This document shows, in pieces, positions 52,910 to 60,428 of a stretch of 64,000 bases of DNA; position 1 is the stretch's first letter, and every line of letters starts with the position of its first letter. Below the pieces are notes generated by a model. The model did no database searches and had not been told where the DNA came from. It worked only from the letters and a program-made list of their open reading frames with translations. The stretch lies in assembly GCF_003991205.1 (NCBI RefSeq), contig NZ_RXOZ01000005.1, positions 40,208 through 104,207 on the forward strand, in the 5' to 3' direction. The stretch comes from Georgenia sp. SYP-B2076 (GTDB taxonomy: Bacteria > Actinomycetota > Actinomycetes > Actinomycetales > Actinomycetaceae). The position numbers were made by a program, and so were the translations under genes.

Positions 52910-53326
52910 ATGACCCATGACGCCGCGCCCTCGCCCATCCTCGCCGCGGGAGGGCTGGTCGTCCGGCGGGTGGGCGACGCCGACCACCTCGTGCTGGTGC
53001 ACCGGCCCAAGTACGACGACTGGTCCTTCCCGAAGGGGAAGGTGGATCCGGGGGAGGGGCTCGCGGACGCCGCGCTGCGCGAGGTGCGCGAGGAGACCGC
53101 GCTGAGCTGCGAGCTGGTCGCGTCCCTCGGCCAGGTCACCTACCTCGACGAGACGGACGCCCCGAAGGTCGCCCACTACTGGCGCATGGCCGTGCGCGAC
53201 GACGGTGTGTTCGTGCCGAACGACGAGATCGACGGGCTCTGGTGGGTCCCGCTCGCCCGCGCCCGCACCGTCGTCGACCGCGACGCCGATCGGGGCCTCA
53301 TCGACGCGCTCGCCGCCCAGCTGTAG
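52910..53326 (+). CDS. Nudix hydrolase (MutT-like)
   Basis: A 138-residue stand-alone Nudix protein. The Nudix box is complete: GKVDPGEGLADAALREVREE followed by TAL (G-x5-E-x7-R-E-x2-E-E). The N-terminus ILAAGGLVVRR and the block YDDWSFPKGK resemble the N-terminal domain of actinobacterial MutT1, an 8-oxo-GTP/diadenosine polyphosphate hydrolase, but the phosphatase-like C-terminal domain of MutT1 is absent. GGAGG precedes ATG 52910. Confidence 0.9.
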   Translation: MTHDAAPSPILAAGGLVVRRVGDADHLVLVHRPKYDDWSFPKGKVDPGEGLADAALREVREETALSCELVASLGQVTYLDETDAPKVAHYWRMAVRDDGVFVPNDEIDGLWWVPLARARTVVDRDADRGLIDALAAQL

Positions 53327-53350
53327 CCCGACGGGACGTGTGTCCGTCCA

Positions 53351-53410
53351 CAACCAACTGGTTGCGGTTGGGACGACGGCGGCGTACCGTCGTCGGCAAC
53401 CGATCGGTTG
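53351..53410. promoter_or_regulatory. Paired palindromes, probable operator of the ArsR-AHSA1 operon
   Basis: CAACCGATCGGTTG (53397-53410) is a perfect 14-bp palindrome; CAACCAACTGGTTG (53351-53364) is a near-perfect version, 46 bp apart centre to centre. Between them is another inverted repeat, GACGACGG-N7-CCGTCGTC (53372-53394). The second palindrome ends 17 bp before the regulator start at 53428. Two like half-sites point to cooperative binding by the encoded ArsR-family protein. Confidence 0.65.
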
Positions 53411-53427
53411 TGGATGCGCGGTGGGCG

Positions 53428-53781
53428 ATGGACGACGACGAGCTCTCCAAGGTCTTCGCGGCGCTCGCGGACCCGACACGGCGGGACATCGTGGCCCGGC
53501 TCGCGGTCGGCGACGAGACGGTCGGCAGGCTGGCCGAGTCCTACGACGTGACCGCCCAGGCCGTCTCCAAGCACATCAAGGTGCTGGAGGAGGCCGGCCT
53601 GGTCAGCCGCACGCGGGACGCCCAGCGCCGCCCCTGCCATCTCGAGGCGGGGGTGTTCGACCTCATGACGAAGTGGATCGAGCGGTACCGCCAGCAGGCC
53701 GAGGAGCGGTTCACCCGCCTCGACGGCGTGCTGGCGGCGATGGACGACGGGACCAGCGACCATCAAGGAGCGGCATCATGA
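53428..53781 (+). CDS. ArsR-family regulator of an AHSA1 gene
   Basis: A 117-residue winged-helix protein: LSKVFAALADPTRRDIVARL, VTAQAVSKHIKVLEEAGLVS, RTRDAQRRPCHLEAG. This subtype without metal-binding Cys pairs is commonly paired with an AHSA1/SRPBCC gene, as here (ATGA overlap). ATG 53428 is chosen; the frame is open upstream but runs through the operator palindromes. Confidence 0.9.
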   Translation: MDDDELSKVFAALADPTRRDIVARLAVGDETVGRLAESYDVTAQAVSKHIKVLEEAGLVSRTRDAQRRPCHLEAGVFDLMTKWIERYRQQAEERFTRLDGVLAAMDDGTSDHQGAAS

Positions 53782-54266
53782 CCTCGACCAGCACCAACAA
53801 GACGCGGATCGACGCCGATCCGCACCTGCCGACCATCGCCATCGTCCGCGAGTTCGAGGCGCCCCGCGACCGGGTGTTCCGGGCCTGGACCGACCCGGAC
53901 CTGGTGGTCCGGTGGCTGGGCCCGCGCGACGGCGACATGCGGATCGAGACCTGGGACGCGCGCACCGGCGGCAGCTACCGCTACACGGCGTGGCAGGGCG
54001 GCCGTGAGGTCGCCGGCTTCTACGGCTCGTTCCACGAGGTGCGCCCCGACGAGCGGATCGTGTGGACGTTCACCTACGTGGACGTGCCCGACGGCGTCAT
54101 GCTCGAGACGATTTCCTTCGAGGACCTCGGCGACGGGCGCAGCCGGGTCGCCTCCCTCTCGGTCATGGACACGATGGAGGGCCGCGACTCGATCATCGCC
54201 AGCGGGATGGAGCAGGGCGTGATCGAGGGCTACGAGCAGCTCGACGCCCTCCTCGCGGAGGGCTGA
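53778..54266 (+). CDS. AHSA1/SRPBCC-domain protein
   Basis: A 162-residue START-like (SRPBCC) protein. IVREFEAPRDRVFRAWTDPD, VVRWLGPRDGDMRI and the C-terminal helix SIIASGMEQGVIEGYEQLDA are standard for bacterial AHSA1-type proteins, which bind hydrophobic ligands in an inner cavity. The ligand is unknown and may also be the signal of the partner ArsR regulator. AAGGAGCGGC precedes ATG 53778, which overlaps the regulator stop. Confidence 0.9.
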   Translation: MTSTSTNKTRIDADPHLPTIAIVREFEAPRDRVFRAWTDPDLVVRWLGPRDGDMRIETWDARTGGSYRYTAWQGGREVAGFYGSFHEVRPDERIVWTFTYVDVPDGVMLETISFEDLGDGRSRVASLSVMDTMEGRDSIIASGMEQGVIEGYEQLDALLAEG

Positions 54267-54268
54267 CC

Positions 54269-54537
54269 TCAGCCCGGCACGACGTCCCGGCGCCGGTAGG
54301 CCACGAGGCCCACGCCGACGAGGGTCGCCCCAGACCCATCAGGAGCAGGGGGACCGCGCGGACGCGAGGCGACCGAACCGGCCACGACGACGCAGATCGC
54401 CAGCGCCCACACGACCGCCCGCATGCGGTCCAGGCGCAGGTAGAGGCGCAACAGGGACCCGGTGCCTCCCAAGCCTGGGTGGTGCCGCGGACGCGCCGCC
54501 CGGTCGAGGGACGCTTGACGGGGGTGGTCGCTGTCAT
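54269..54537 (-). pseudogene. Remnant of a polyketide-exporter-type ABC permease
   Basis: The minus strand from ATG 54537 starts TATTPVKRPSTGRRVRGTTQ; after a one-base shift it continues LGGTGSLLRLYLRLDRMRAV and VWALAICVVVAGSVAS, the usual first segment of the large permease of exporters annotated for polyketide antibiotics. The sequence then jumps to the normal C-terminal end VRAVPLLLMGLG / VGVGLVAYRRRDVVPG, again across a frameshift, and stops at 54269. Roughly 450 internal residues are missing. It is a clear deletion relic and not a functional gene. Confidence 0.75.
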
Positions 54538-54650
54538 CGGGCTGGCACCTCCTCGTCCGTGAAGACGGCCTCCATGAGGCGGGTCGAGGCCCGAGGTGGG
54601 CTCGTCGAGGAGGGGGCGGGCGCCGACGACCGTGCATTCCGGCCGACCTC
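54534..54650 (-). pseudogene. Remnant of the matching ABC ATPase C-terminus
   Basis: Immediately upstream of the permease relic the minus strand encodes RPLLDEPTSGLDP (Walker B and D-loop) and, after a frameshift, LMEAVFTDEEVPAR followed by a stop that overlaps the permease start (ATGA). DEPTSGLDPLMEAVF is the expected order in the ATPase partner of polyketide-type exporters. Nothing of the Walker A half is left. Confidence 0.7.
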
Positions 54651-54660
54651 TGCGACGGCT

Positions 54661-54890
54661 GCCGGCGGCGCCGAAAAACTATTGGCGACGGCTGCAGCCG
54701 ATTTCCGAGAATTCAGCGACGAGCGCTGATGAAATCGCGTTCACGAAGAGTTCATGCTCCGGCAACCGTCTCGCATTTCACATTCCCGAGTGACTTTGCT
54801 ACGTTTCGATAACAAGTTACGGACAGTCAGTATCTTAGATCGGCTGTCCGCTTGAGGGGCCCGACCCCGAACGCGCCAAGCACGTGAGGG
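54661..54890 (+). promoter_or_regulatory. AT-rich promoter/leader region of the exopolysaccharide operon
   Basis: This stretch is markedly richer in A+T than its surroundings. An inverted repeat, CGGACAG (54820-54826) and CTGTCCG (54844-54850), brackets a TATCTT (54831-54836) that could be a -10 box, so the repeat may be an operator or the 5' hairpin of the transcript. The exact promoter cannot be fixed by eye. No gene is seen here. Confidence 0.5.
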
Positions 54891-54897
54891 GGGTGCC

Positions 54898-54975
54898 GTG
54901 AACGACCAGATGCGCTACAGATGGCCATTCTGCTGCCGACGCCGCAAGACTGGGGATACCGGCGCGTCGCGCTGA
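54898..54975 (+). CDS. Short leader ORF (25 codons) before the exopolysaccharide operon
   Basis: GTG 54898 is preceded by GAGGGGGGTGCC, a strong ribosome site, and the frame runs 25 codons to TGA 54973-54975. The peptide begins MNDQMRYRWPFCC and continues RRRKTGDTGASR, so it has a Cys-Cys pair followed by four basic residues. An intrinsic terminator with a T tract starts 9 bp after the stop. The arrangement looks like a leader peptide whose translation could influence termination; the peptide itself matches nothing I know. Confidence 0.5.
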   Translation: MNDQMRYRWPFCCRRRKTGDTGASR

Positions 54976-54983
54976 GCCCTACC

Positions 54984-55022
54984 GCCCCAAATTTCCGGCG
55001 CACCGCGCCTCGGGGCTTTTTC
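54984..55022 (+). terminator. Intrinsic terminator/attenuator upstream of the GT2 gene
   Basis: GCCCC (54984-54988) pairs with GGGGC (55012-55016), enclosing a second hairpin GGCGC-acc-GCGCC, and six T residues follow at 55017-55022. T-tract terminators are scarce in this GC-rich window. It lies between the 25-codon ORF and the start of the synthase gene at 55136, the place of an attenuator. Confidence 0.7.
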
Positions 55023-55135
55023 ACCACGCGCACAAGGCTGGCGCCTCGGCGTGAGCAGCGCCTATTGAAAAGGTGCGCGTGGTGCTGCCATTGACCGCTG
55101 ACGTGGGCGCCGCGCGCCCGTCAGGAGATTTTTAC

Positions 55136-56671
55136 ATGTTCGTATTCCTTCTGATGCTGCGCCACGCCTTCGTCGAGGACGGCACCGTCTACTTGTTCGC
55201 CGTCTTCTCAGCGATCGTGTGGGCGCTGTGGCTGATCAAGATCCTCCTCTCACGCCGGTACCGGCCGTGGACAAAGCCGCACGTGACGACGACGAGCGTC
55301 GTCATCCCCGTGGTCGACGAACCGCTCGACCTGTTCCGGGACGTCCTGATGCGGATCTGCGCGCAGTCACCGACAGAGACGATCGTGGTCATCAACGGGC
55401 CCCGCAACGTCGAGCTGGAGCAGGTGTGCGCGGAGTTCGCCGACGACGGCGTGGTGTTCACGTGGACGCCCATCCCCGGCAAACGCAACGCGGTCAAGGT
55501 CGGGACCGAGATGGCCACCGGCGACATCCTCGTCCTCGTCGACTCCGACACCATCTGGGCACGCGACACGCTGACCGAGCTGGTCAAGCCGTTCGCGGAC
55601 CCGCGCATCGGCGGGGCGAGCACCTCGCAGCGGATCCTCGACCCGTCCCGGGCGTTCGTCACCCGGTGGGCCGACTGGCTGGAGAACAGCCGGGTCAAGT
55701 ACTCGATGCCGGCGCAGTCCGCCCTGGGGCAGATCGGCTGCCTGCCGGGACGCACGATCGCGTTCCGTCGCCAGATCGTCCTCGATGTGATGGACGAGTT
55801 CATGCACGCCCGCTTCCTCGGCGTGTTCCTGGAGGTCAGCGACGACCGGACGCTGACCAACCTCACCCTCAAGCAGGGCTACCGCACGGTCCTGCAGTCC
55901 ACGTCCATGGTGTGGACGGACGCGCCAACCGACATCCGCAAGCTCGCCAAGCAGCAGCTCAGGTGGGCGCGAGGGTCGCAGTACAACACCCTGCGGATGC
56001 TGCCCTGGATGCTGGCCAACACTCCCGTGCTGGCCATGTTCTTCCTCACCGACATCATCCTGCCCTTCCTCCTGGCCGGCGCCGTCATCGGCGCGGTGCA
56101 CCGGGTGGTCACCGGCACCGGCGTGAACTTCTACGGCGCGCTGATCAGCGAGTACGGCTCCACGATCGGCGTCGCGTCCGTGGTCGTCCTCACCCTGCTG
56201 GCGACCGGGCTGTCCATGGGCGTCCGGCACCTGCGCCACCTGGTCGAGGTCCCCGGGGACTGGTGGCGGATGCCGCTGTACGTGGTGTTCTCCACGGTGT
56301 TCCTCATGCCGATCCGGCTGCTCGGCTTCTTCCGGATGGCGCACGTCGCTGGGTGGGGCACCCGCAAGGACGCCTACGCGGGGACCAGCACGGACGACGC
56401 CACCGACGACCTCATCGCCGAGCTCGAGGCGACCGGCGACGCGGGACCCGTGGACGTCGTGGACCGAACGGACGAGTTCCCGAAGCCGTCCGCCGGCGGC
56501 CCCGCCACCACGACGGCGGAGCACGGGGCGGTCACGACCCGCACCCGGCCGGCCGTCGCCGTCAGGACCGCGCCCGCACCTTCGACCCGGCGGCGCCTGA
56601 ACCCGCTGGCCGCCATCCCGTACCTGATCGGCTTGACCGTCTTCGCTATCGAGGGGATCTACCTTGTCTGA
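55136..56671 (+). CDS. Membrane GT2 polysaccharide synthase (hyaluronan/cellulose-synthase-like)
   Basis: A 511-residue processive family 2 glycosyltransferase. N-terminal membrane helix LFAVFSAIVWALWLIKILL, catalytic domain with VVIPVVDEPLDLFRDV, LVLVDSDTIW (DxD near residue 137), SDDRTLTNLTLKQGYRT and QQLRWARGSQYNTL (the QxxRW motif of processive synthases near 275), then four or more C-terminal membrane segments and a Pro/Thr-rich tail ending in a last helix. It probably polymerises a beta-linked glycan and threads it through the membrane. ATG 55136 follows CAGGAG; an in-frame GTG at 55073 is the alternative. The GH26 gene overlaps its end. Confidence 0.9.
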   Translation: MFVFLLMLRHAFVEDGTVYLFAVFSAIVWALWLIKILLSRRYRPWTKPHVTTTSVVIPVVDEPLDLFRDVLMRICAQSPTETIVVINGPRNVELEQVCAEFADDGVVFTWTPIPGKRNAVKVGTEMATGDILVLVDSDTIWARDTLTELVKPFADPRIGGASTSQRILDPSRAFVTRWADWLENSRVKYSMPAQSALGQIGCLPGRTIAFRRQIVLDVMDEFMHARFLGVFLEVSDDRTLTNLTLKQGYRTVLQSTSMVWTDAPTDIRKLAKQQLRWARGSQYNTLRMLPWMLANTPVLAMFFLTDIILPFLLAGAVIGAVHRVVTGTGVNFYGALISEYGSTIGVASVVVLTLLATGLSMGVRHLRHLVEVPGDWWRMPLYVVFSTVFLMPIRLLGFFRMAHVAGWGTRKDAYAGTSTDDATDDLIAELEATGDAGPVDVVDRTDEFPKPSAGGPATTTAEHGAVTTRTRPAVAVRTAPAPSTRRRLNPLAAIPYLIGLTVFAIEGIYLV

Positions 56672-58931
56672 CCTGACCCAGGGCAGGAACACGTGGTCCG
56701 GCCCGGCCAACGTCTTCGGCGCCGCGGTTGCCGCAGCGAGCAGGACCAGCCTGCGGACCGGGCTCATCGCCGTCGGCCTCGTAGCCGCGATGGTGGCCAC
56801 CACCCTCGTCATCTGGGGCACCCCGTCGCTGCGGGCGAGCGTCGGCGAGCCCGTCACCCGGGCGGTGAGCGCCATGGCCGCCCCGCCGGCGGCCGCGGCC
56901 ACCCAGGATGAGCAGCTGCGCACGCAGCGTGCCGAGACCCGCGCGGCGTTGACGGCCCTGGCCCAGGCGCTCACCGCGGCAGACCGGGAGACGGCCGCCG
57001 GGCTGGCGCGCCAGGTCCTCGAGATCTCCCGGGAGGACCCGATGCTGGGCGAGATGCTCGCCGACATCAACCTGACCGTGGACCAGCTGTGGCGGATCGC
57101 CGGCTCCGGCTCGGCCCGGTCGTTCGACGAGCTGCTCGCGGAGACCGGCTATGTGCCCGCCGGTTCCCGGCCCACCAGCGGGGACGGCGGGGGATCCGGG
57201 AGCGCGGCCGGCGGCTCCGGCGGGGCCGGCTCCGGCTCGACCGGCTCCGGCGGCGGGTCCGGGAGTACATCCGGTGACCGCTCGGGTGCGTCCGGGAGCG
57301 GCGGCTCGCGCGACGGCGGCTCCGGCGGTTCTGGTGGCTCCGGCAGCTCCGGCGGCTCCGGCGGGTCGGGGGACCGCGCGGGCGCCGTCGGCATGGGAGT
57401 GGCGGGCGACGGCACGTCGGGGCAGGCCGGTCCCGACAGCACCGAGCACGACCCCGCCCCGGCCGGCTGGGTGCCGAGCACGCCGAAGGCGCCGACGAAG
57501 TGCTGGGAGTTCACCTGGCAGCAGGACGCCCAGGTTGCCTACGCGGCGGACCCGACCGACCCGCACGGCCTGGACGGCAACCCGGGTCCGCGGGACGACG
57601 ACGGCATCGCCTGCCGCGACCTGCTCGACGACCCGCGTCGGCCGGCGAGCGAGCCCGTGTGGCCGTTCGTCCCGACCGCACCGCCCGCCGACGAGCTGCT
57701 CCGCCCCGCCAACCAGTTCTTCGGGATCTTCACGGAGGAGTCGCCGTACCACTTCGGTGAGGTGGACGACGTGGCCGGAACGCTGGGGCACATGCCGAGC
57801 TCGGTGACCTACTTCTCCGGCTGGGACCAGGACTTCCGCACCGACGCGGCCACGAGCGCCTGGACGCGCGGGATGCTGCCGATCATCGCGTGGGAGGCAC
57901 GCCCGAACGAGACCGACATGAGCCCCGACAGCAAGAACTCCGTGAACCCGGACTACCAGCTGGCCGACATCATCGACGGCACGTACGACGACTACCTGCG
58001 CGCATACGCCGCCGACGTCGCGGAGTTCGCCCTGCCGGTCGGGATCCGGCTCAACCACGAGATGAACGGCATCTGGTACCCGTGGGCCGAGCAGGTCAAC
58101 GGGAACAAGCCCGGTGAGTACGTCGCCGCCTGGCAGCACGTCCACGACATCTTCACCGAGGCAGGCGCGGAGAACGTGCTGTGGATCTGGTCGCCGAACG
58201 TCATCGAGTTCCCCCAGGCGCAGCCGCTCGACGAGCTCTACCCCGGCGACGAGTACGTGGACATCGCCGGCCTCGTCGGCTACTACCGCAAGCCGATCGA
58301 GGGCAAGGAGGCGTCGTTCCAGCACACCTACGGCAAGTCCCTCGCCGCGCTCCGGGATCTCGCGCCCGGCAAGCCGATCTGGCTCACCGAGGTCGGGGCC
58401 ACCGAGGAGGGGGGCAACAAGGTCGACTGGGTCACGAGCTTCTTCGAGGCCCTGGCGCAGAACCCGGACATCATCGGGTTCACGTGGTTCCAGCGCGAGG
58501 TGACCGCCATCCCGATCGGCGAGTCCAAGGCCGTCACCAACGACTGGCGGCTGACCTCCTCACCCGAGGTGACCCTCGTCGCCCGGCACGGGCTGCGCAA
58601 CGGCGGCTTCGGGGAGGGCCGCCCGGTCCAGCCGAAGCCGGCGCTGCCGCCCCTGCCCACGGAGGAGCCGACGGCGGAGCCCACGGATGAGCCGACGCCT
58701 GGGCCGACGGCGGAGCCCACGGAGGAACCGACGCCCGCCCCGCAACCCACCCCCACCGACCAGCCCACGGACGAGCCGATGGCGCAGCCGACGCCCGCCC
58801 CGCAACCCATACCCACCGACCAGCCCACGGAGGGACCGACCACCCCGGCGGCCCGGAGGACGGTCGCCGACGACGGCGATCCGACGCCGCCGCGGTCACC
58901 GCAGCTCGCGACCACCGGAGGTGCCCGATGA
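56664..58931 (+). CDS. Exported GH26-type glycoside hydrolase with Gly/Ser and Pro/Thr linkers
   Basis: A 755-residue protein anchored by one N-terminal membrane helix (LIAVGLVAAMVATTLVIW). Then follow a helical segment, a Gly/Ser-rich linker (about 165-240), an excalibur-like Asp-rich piece (DPHGLDGNPGPRDDDGIAC), and a GH26-like catalytic domain with acid/base Glu466 in RLNHEMNG and nucleophile Glu576 in IWLTEVGATE. The C-terminus has Pro/Thr/Glu repeats (PTEEPTAEPTDEPTP). GH26 enzymes cleave beta-mannans and related beta-glycans outside the cell. TTG 56664 after GAGGGG overlaps the synthase stop. Its job is probably to trim or release the polymer made by the GT2 synthase. Confidence 0.87.
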   Translation: MSDLTQGRNTWSGPANVFGAAVAAASRTSLRTGLIAVGLVAAMVATTLVIWGTPSLRASVGEPVTRAVSAMAAPPAAAATQDEQLRTQRAETRAALTALAQALTAADRETAAGLARQVLEISREDPMLGEMLADINLTVDQLWRIAGSGSARSFDELLAETGYVPAGSRPTSGDGGGSGSAAGGSGGAGSGSTGSGGGSGSTSGDRSGASGSGGSRDGGSGGSGGSGSSGGSGGSGDRAGAVGMGVAGDGTSGQAGPDSTEHDPAPAGWVPSTPKAPTKCWEFTWQQDAQVAYAADPTDPHGLDGNPGPRDDDGIACRDLLDDPRRPASEPVWPFVPTAPPADELLRPANQFFGIFTEESPYHFGEVDDVAGTLGHMPSSVTYFSGWDQDFRTDAATSAWTRGMLPIIAWEARPNETDMSPDSKNSVNPDYQLADIIDGTYDDYLRAYAADVAEFALPVGIRLNHEMNGIWYPWAEQVNGNKPGEYVAAWQHVHDIFTEAGAENVLWIWSPNVIEFPQAQPLDELYPGDEYVDIAGLVGYYRKPIEGKEASFQHTYGKSLAALRDLAPGKPIWLTEVGATEEGGNKVDWVTSFFEALAQNPDIIGFTWFQREVTAIPIGESKAVTNDWRLTSSPEVTLVARHGLRNGGFGEGRPVQPKPALPPLPTEEPTAEPTDEPTPGPTAEPTEEPTPAPQPTPTDQPTDEPMAQPTPAPQPIPTDQPTEGPTTPAARRTVADDGDPTPPRSPQLATTGGAR

Positions 58932-60415
58932 CGACCCCGGACGACCGACCCGACCACGCCCCAGAGACCGACACCGGCTCGAACACCGAAGGATCTGACA
59001 TGGCACTTCGCATCACCGTCATCGGCACCGGTTACCTCGGCGCCGTCCACGCCGCAGGCATGGCCGAGCTCGGGCACGACGTCCTGGGCGTCGACGTCGA
59101 CGAGCACAAGGTGGCCACGCTGAACGACGGCCGGGCGCCGTTCTTCGAACCCGGCCTGGAACCGCTGCTGGCCGAGCACGTCGGGTCGGGGCGGCTGCGG
59201 TTCACCACCTCGTTCTCCGAGGCGGCGGAGTTCGGCGACGTCCACTTCCTCTGCGTCGGCACCCCGCAGCAGCCGGGCAGCGGGGGAGCGGACCTCCGGT
59301 ACGTGCACGCCGCCATCGATGCCCTCGCCCCGCACCTGCACCGGCCCGCCCTCATCGCCGGGAAGTCCACCGTCCCGGTCGGCACCGCCGAGCAGCTCGC
59401 GGCCCGGGTCGCGGCGGCGGCCCCCGCGGGGGAGGACGTCCACGTCGCCTGGAACCCGGAGTTCCTCCGGGAGGGCTTCGCCGTCGAGGACACCCTCCGG
59501 CCGGACCGCCTGGTGTTCGGGATCCGCGACGCCGTCGACGCCGCCGTCCTCGAGCGGGTCTACGCCTCCGTCCTGCAGGTCGCCACCCCGCTGGTGGTGA
59601 CCGACCTGCCGACGGCGGAGCTGGTCAAGGTGGCCGCGAACTCCTTCCTGGCCACGAAGATCTCATTCATCAACGCGATGGCCGAGGTCTGCGAGGCCGC
59701 CGGCGCCGACGTCGTCCAGCTCTCGCAGGCCCTCGCCCACGACGAGCGGATCGGCGGGAAGTTCCTCAAGGCCGGCCTCGGGTTCGGCGGCGGGTGCCTG
59801 CCCAAGGACATCCGGGCCTTCACCGCCCGGGCCGGCGAGCTCGGTGCGCACGAGGCCCTGAACTTCCTCCGGGAGGTCGACGAGGTCAACATGCGCCGCC
59901 GCACCCGGGTGGTCGACCTCGTCCGGTCCCTGCTCGGCGGGTCCGTGCTCGGCTCCAAGATCGCGGTCCTCGGAGCGGCGTTCAAGCCCAACACGGACGA
60001 CGTCCGCGACTCCCCGGCGCTGAACGTCGCTGCCACGCTGCACCTGGCGGGGGCGCAGGTCGTCGTGCACGACCCTCAGGCCAACGCGAACGCCGCGGCC
60101 CGGTTCCCCACCCTGACCTACTCCCCGACGACCGCGGACGCCGTCGCCGGCGCCGACGTGATCGTCCTGGCCACCGAGTGGGAGGAGTTCACCTCGCTGG
60201 ACCCGAGCCACCTGGGGCAGCAGGTCGCCTATCGACGCATCGTCGACGCCCGCAACGTCCTCGACCCGCAGCGGTGGGCGGACGCCGGGTGGGCGTACCG
60301 CGGGATGGGCCGCCCGGCGCCGACGGCGACCATCCCCGCGCCCATGCAGCGGCTCATCGCAGGCGCCTCGTGGCCCGCCCCGGCGACCCAGCTCTCGGCA
60401 GCGCCGACCCACTGA
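58928..60415 (+). CDS. ugd: UDP-glucose/GDP-mannose 6-dehydrogenase family
   Basis: A 495-residue nucleotide-sugar dehydrogenase that oxidises a UDP- or GDP-hexose to the uronic acid with two NAD+. NAD motif ITVIGTGYLGAVHAAGMAEL, substrate Lys in GKSTVPVGTAEQL, AWNPEFLREGFAVEDTLRPD, and the catalytic Cys290 in FGGGCLPKDIRAF; C-terminal domain begins AFKPNTDDVRDSPALNVA. UDP-glucuronate is the likeliest product by motif order. ATG 58928 overlaps the GH26 stop and has GGAGGTGCCCG in front; a second start with AAGGATC at 59000 would remove 24 unusual residues. Confidence 0.92.
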   Translation: MTTPDDRPDHAPETDTGSNTEGSDMALRITVIGTGYLGAVHAAGMAELGHDVLGVDVDEHKVATLNDGRAPFFEPGLEPLLAEHVGSGRLRFTTSFSEAAEFGDVHFLCVGTPQQPGSGGADLRYVHAAIDALAPHLHRPALIAGKSTVPVGTAEQLAARVAAAAPAGEDVHVAWNPEFLREGFAVEDTLRPDRLVFGIRDAVDAAVLERVYASVLQVATPLVVTDLPTAELVKVAANSFLATKISFINAMAEVCEAAGADVVQLSQALAHDERIGGKFLKAGLGFGGGCLPKDIRAFTARAGELGAHEALNFLREVDEVNMRRRTRVVDLVRSLLGGSVLGSKIAVLGAAFKPNTDDVRDSPALNVAATLHLAGAQVVVHDPQANANAAARFPTLTYSPTTADAVAGADVIVLATEWEEFTSLDPSHLGQQVAYRRIVDARNVLDPQRWADAGWAYRGMGRPAPTATIPAPMQRLIAGASWPAPATQLSAAPTH

Positions 60416-60428
60416 TCCGGAGGTGCCC

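Noticed and set aside
54840..55022. Known riboswitch classes (cyclic di-GMP, cyclic di-AMP) in the exopolysaccharide leader
   Set aside because: The conserved core strings of these classes are not visible by eye. Only a generic attenuator is claimed.
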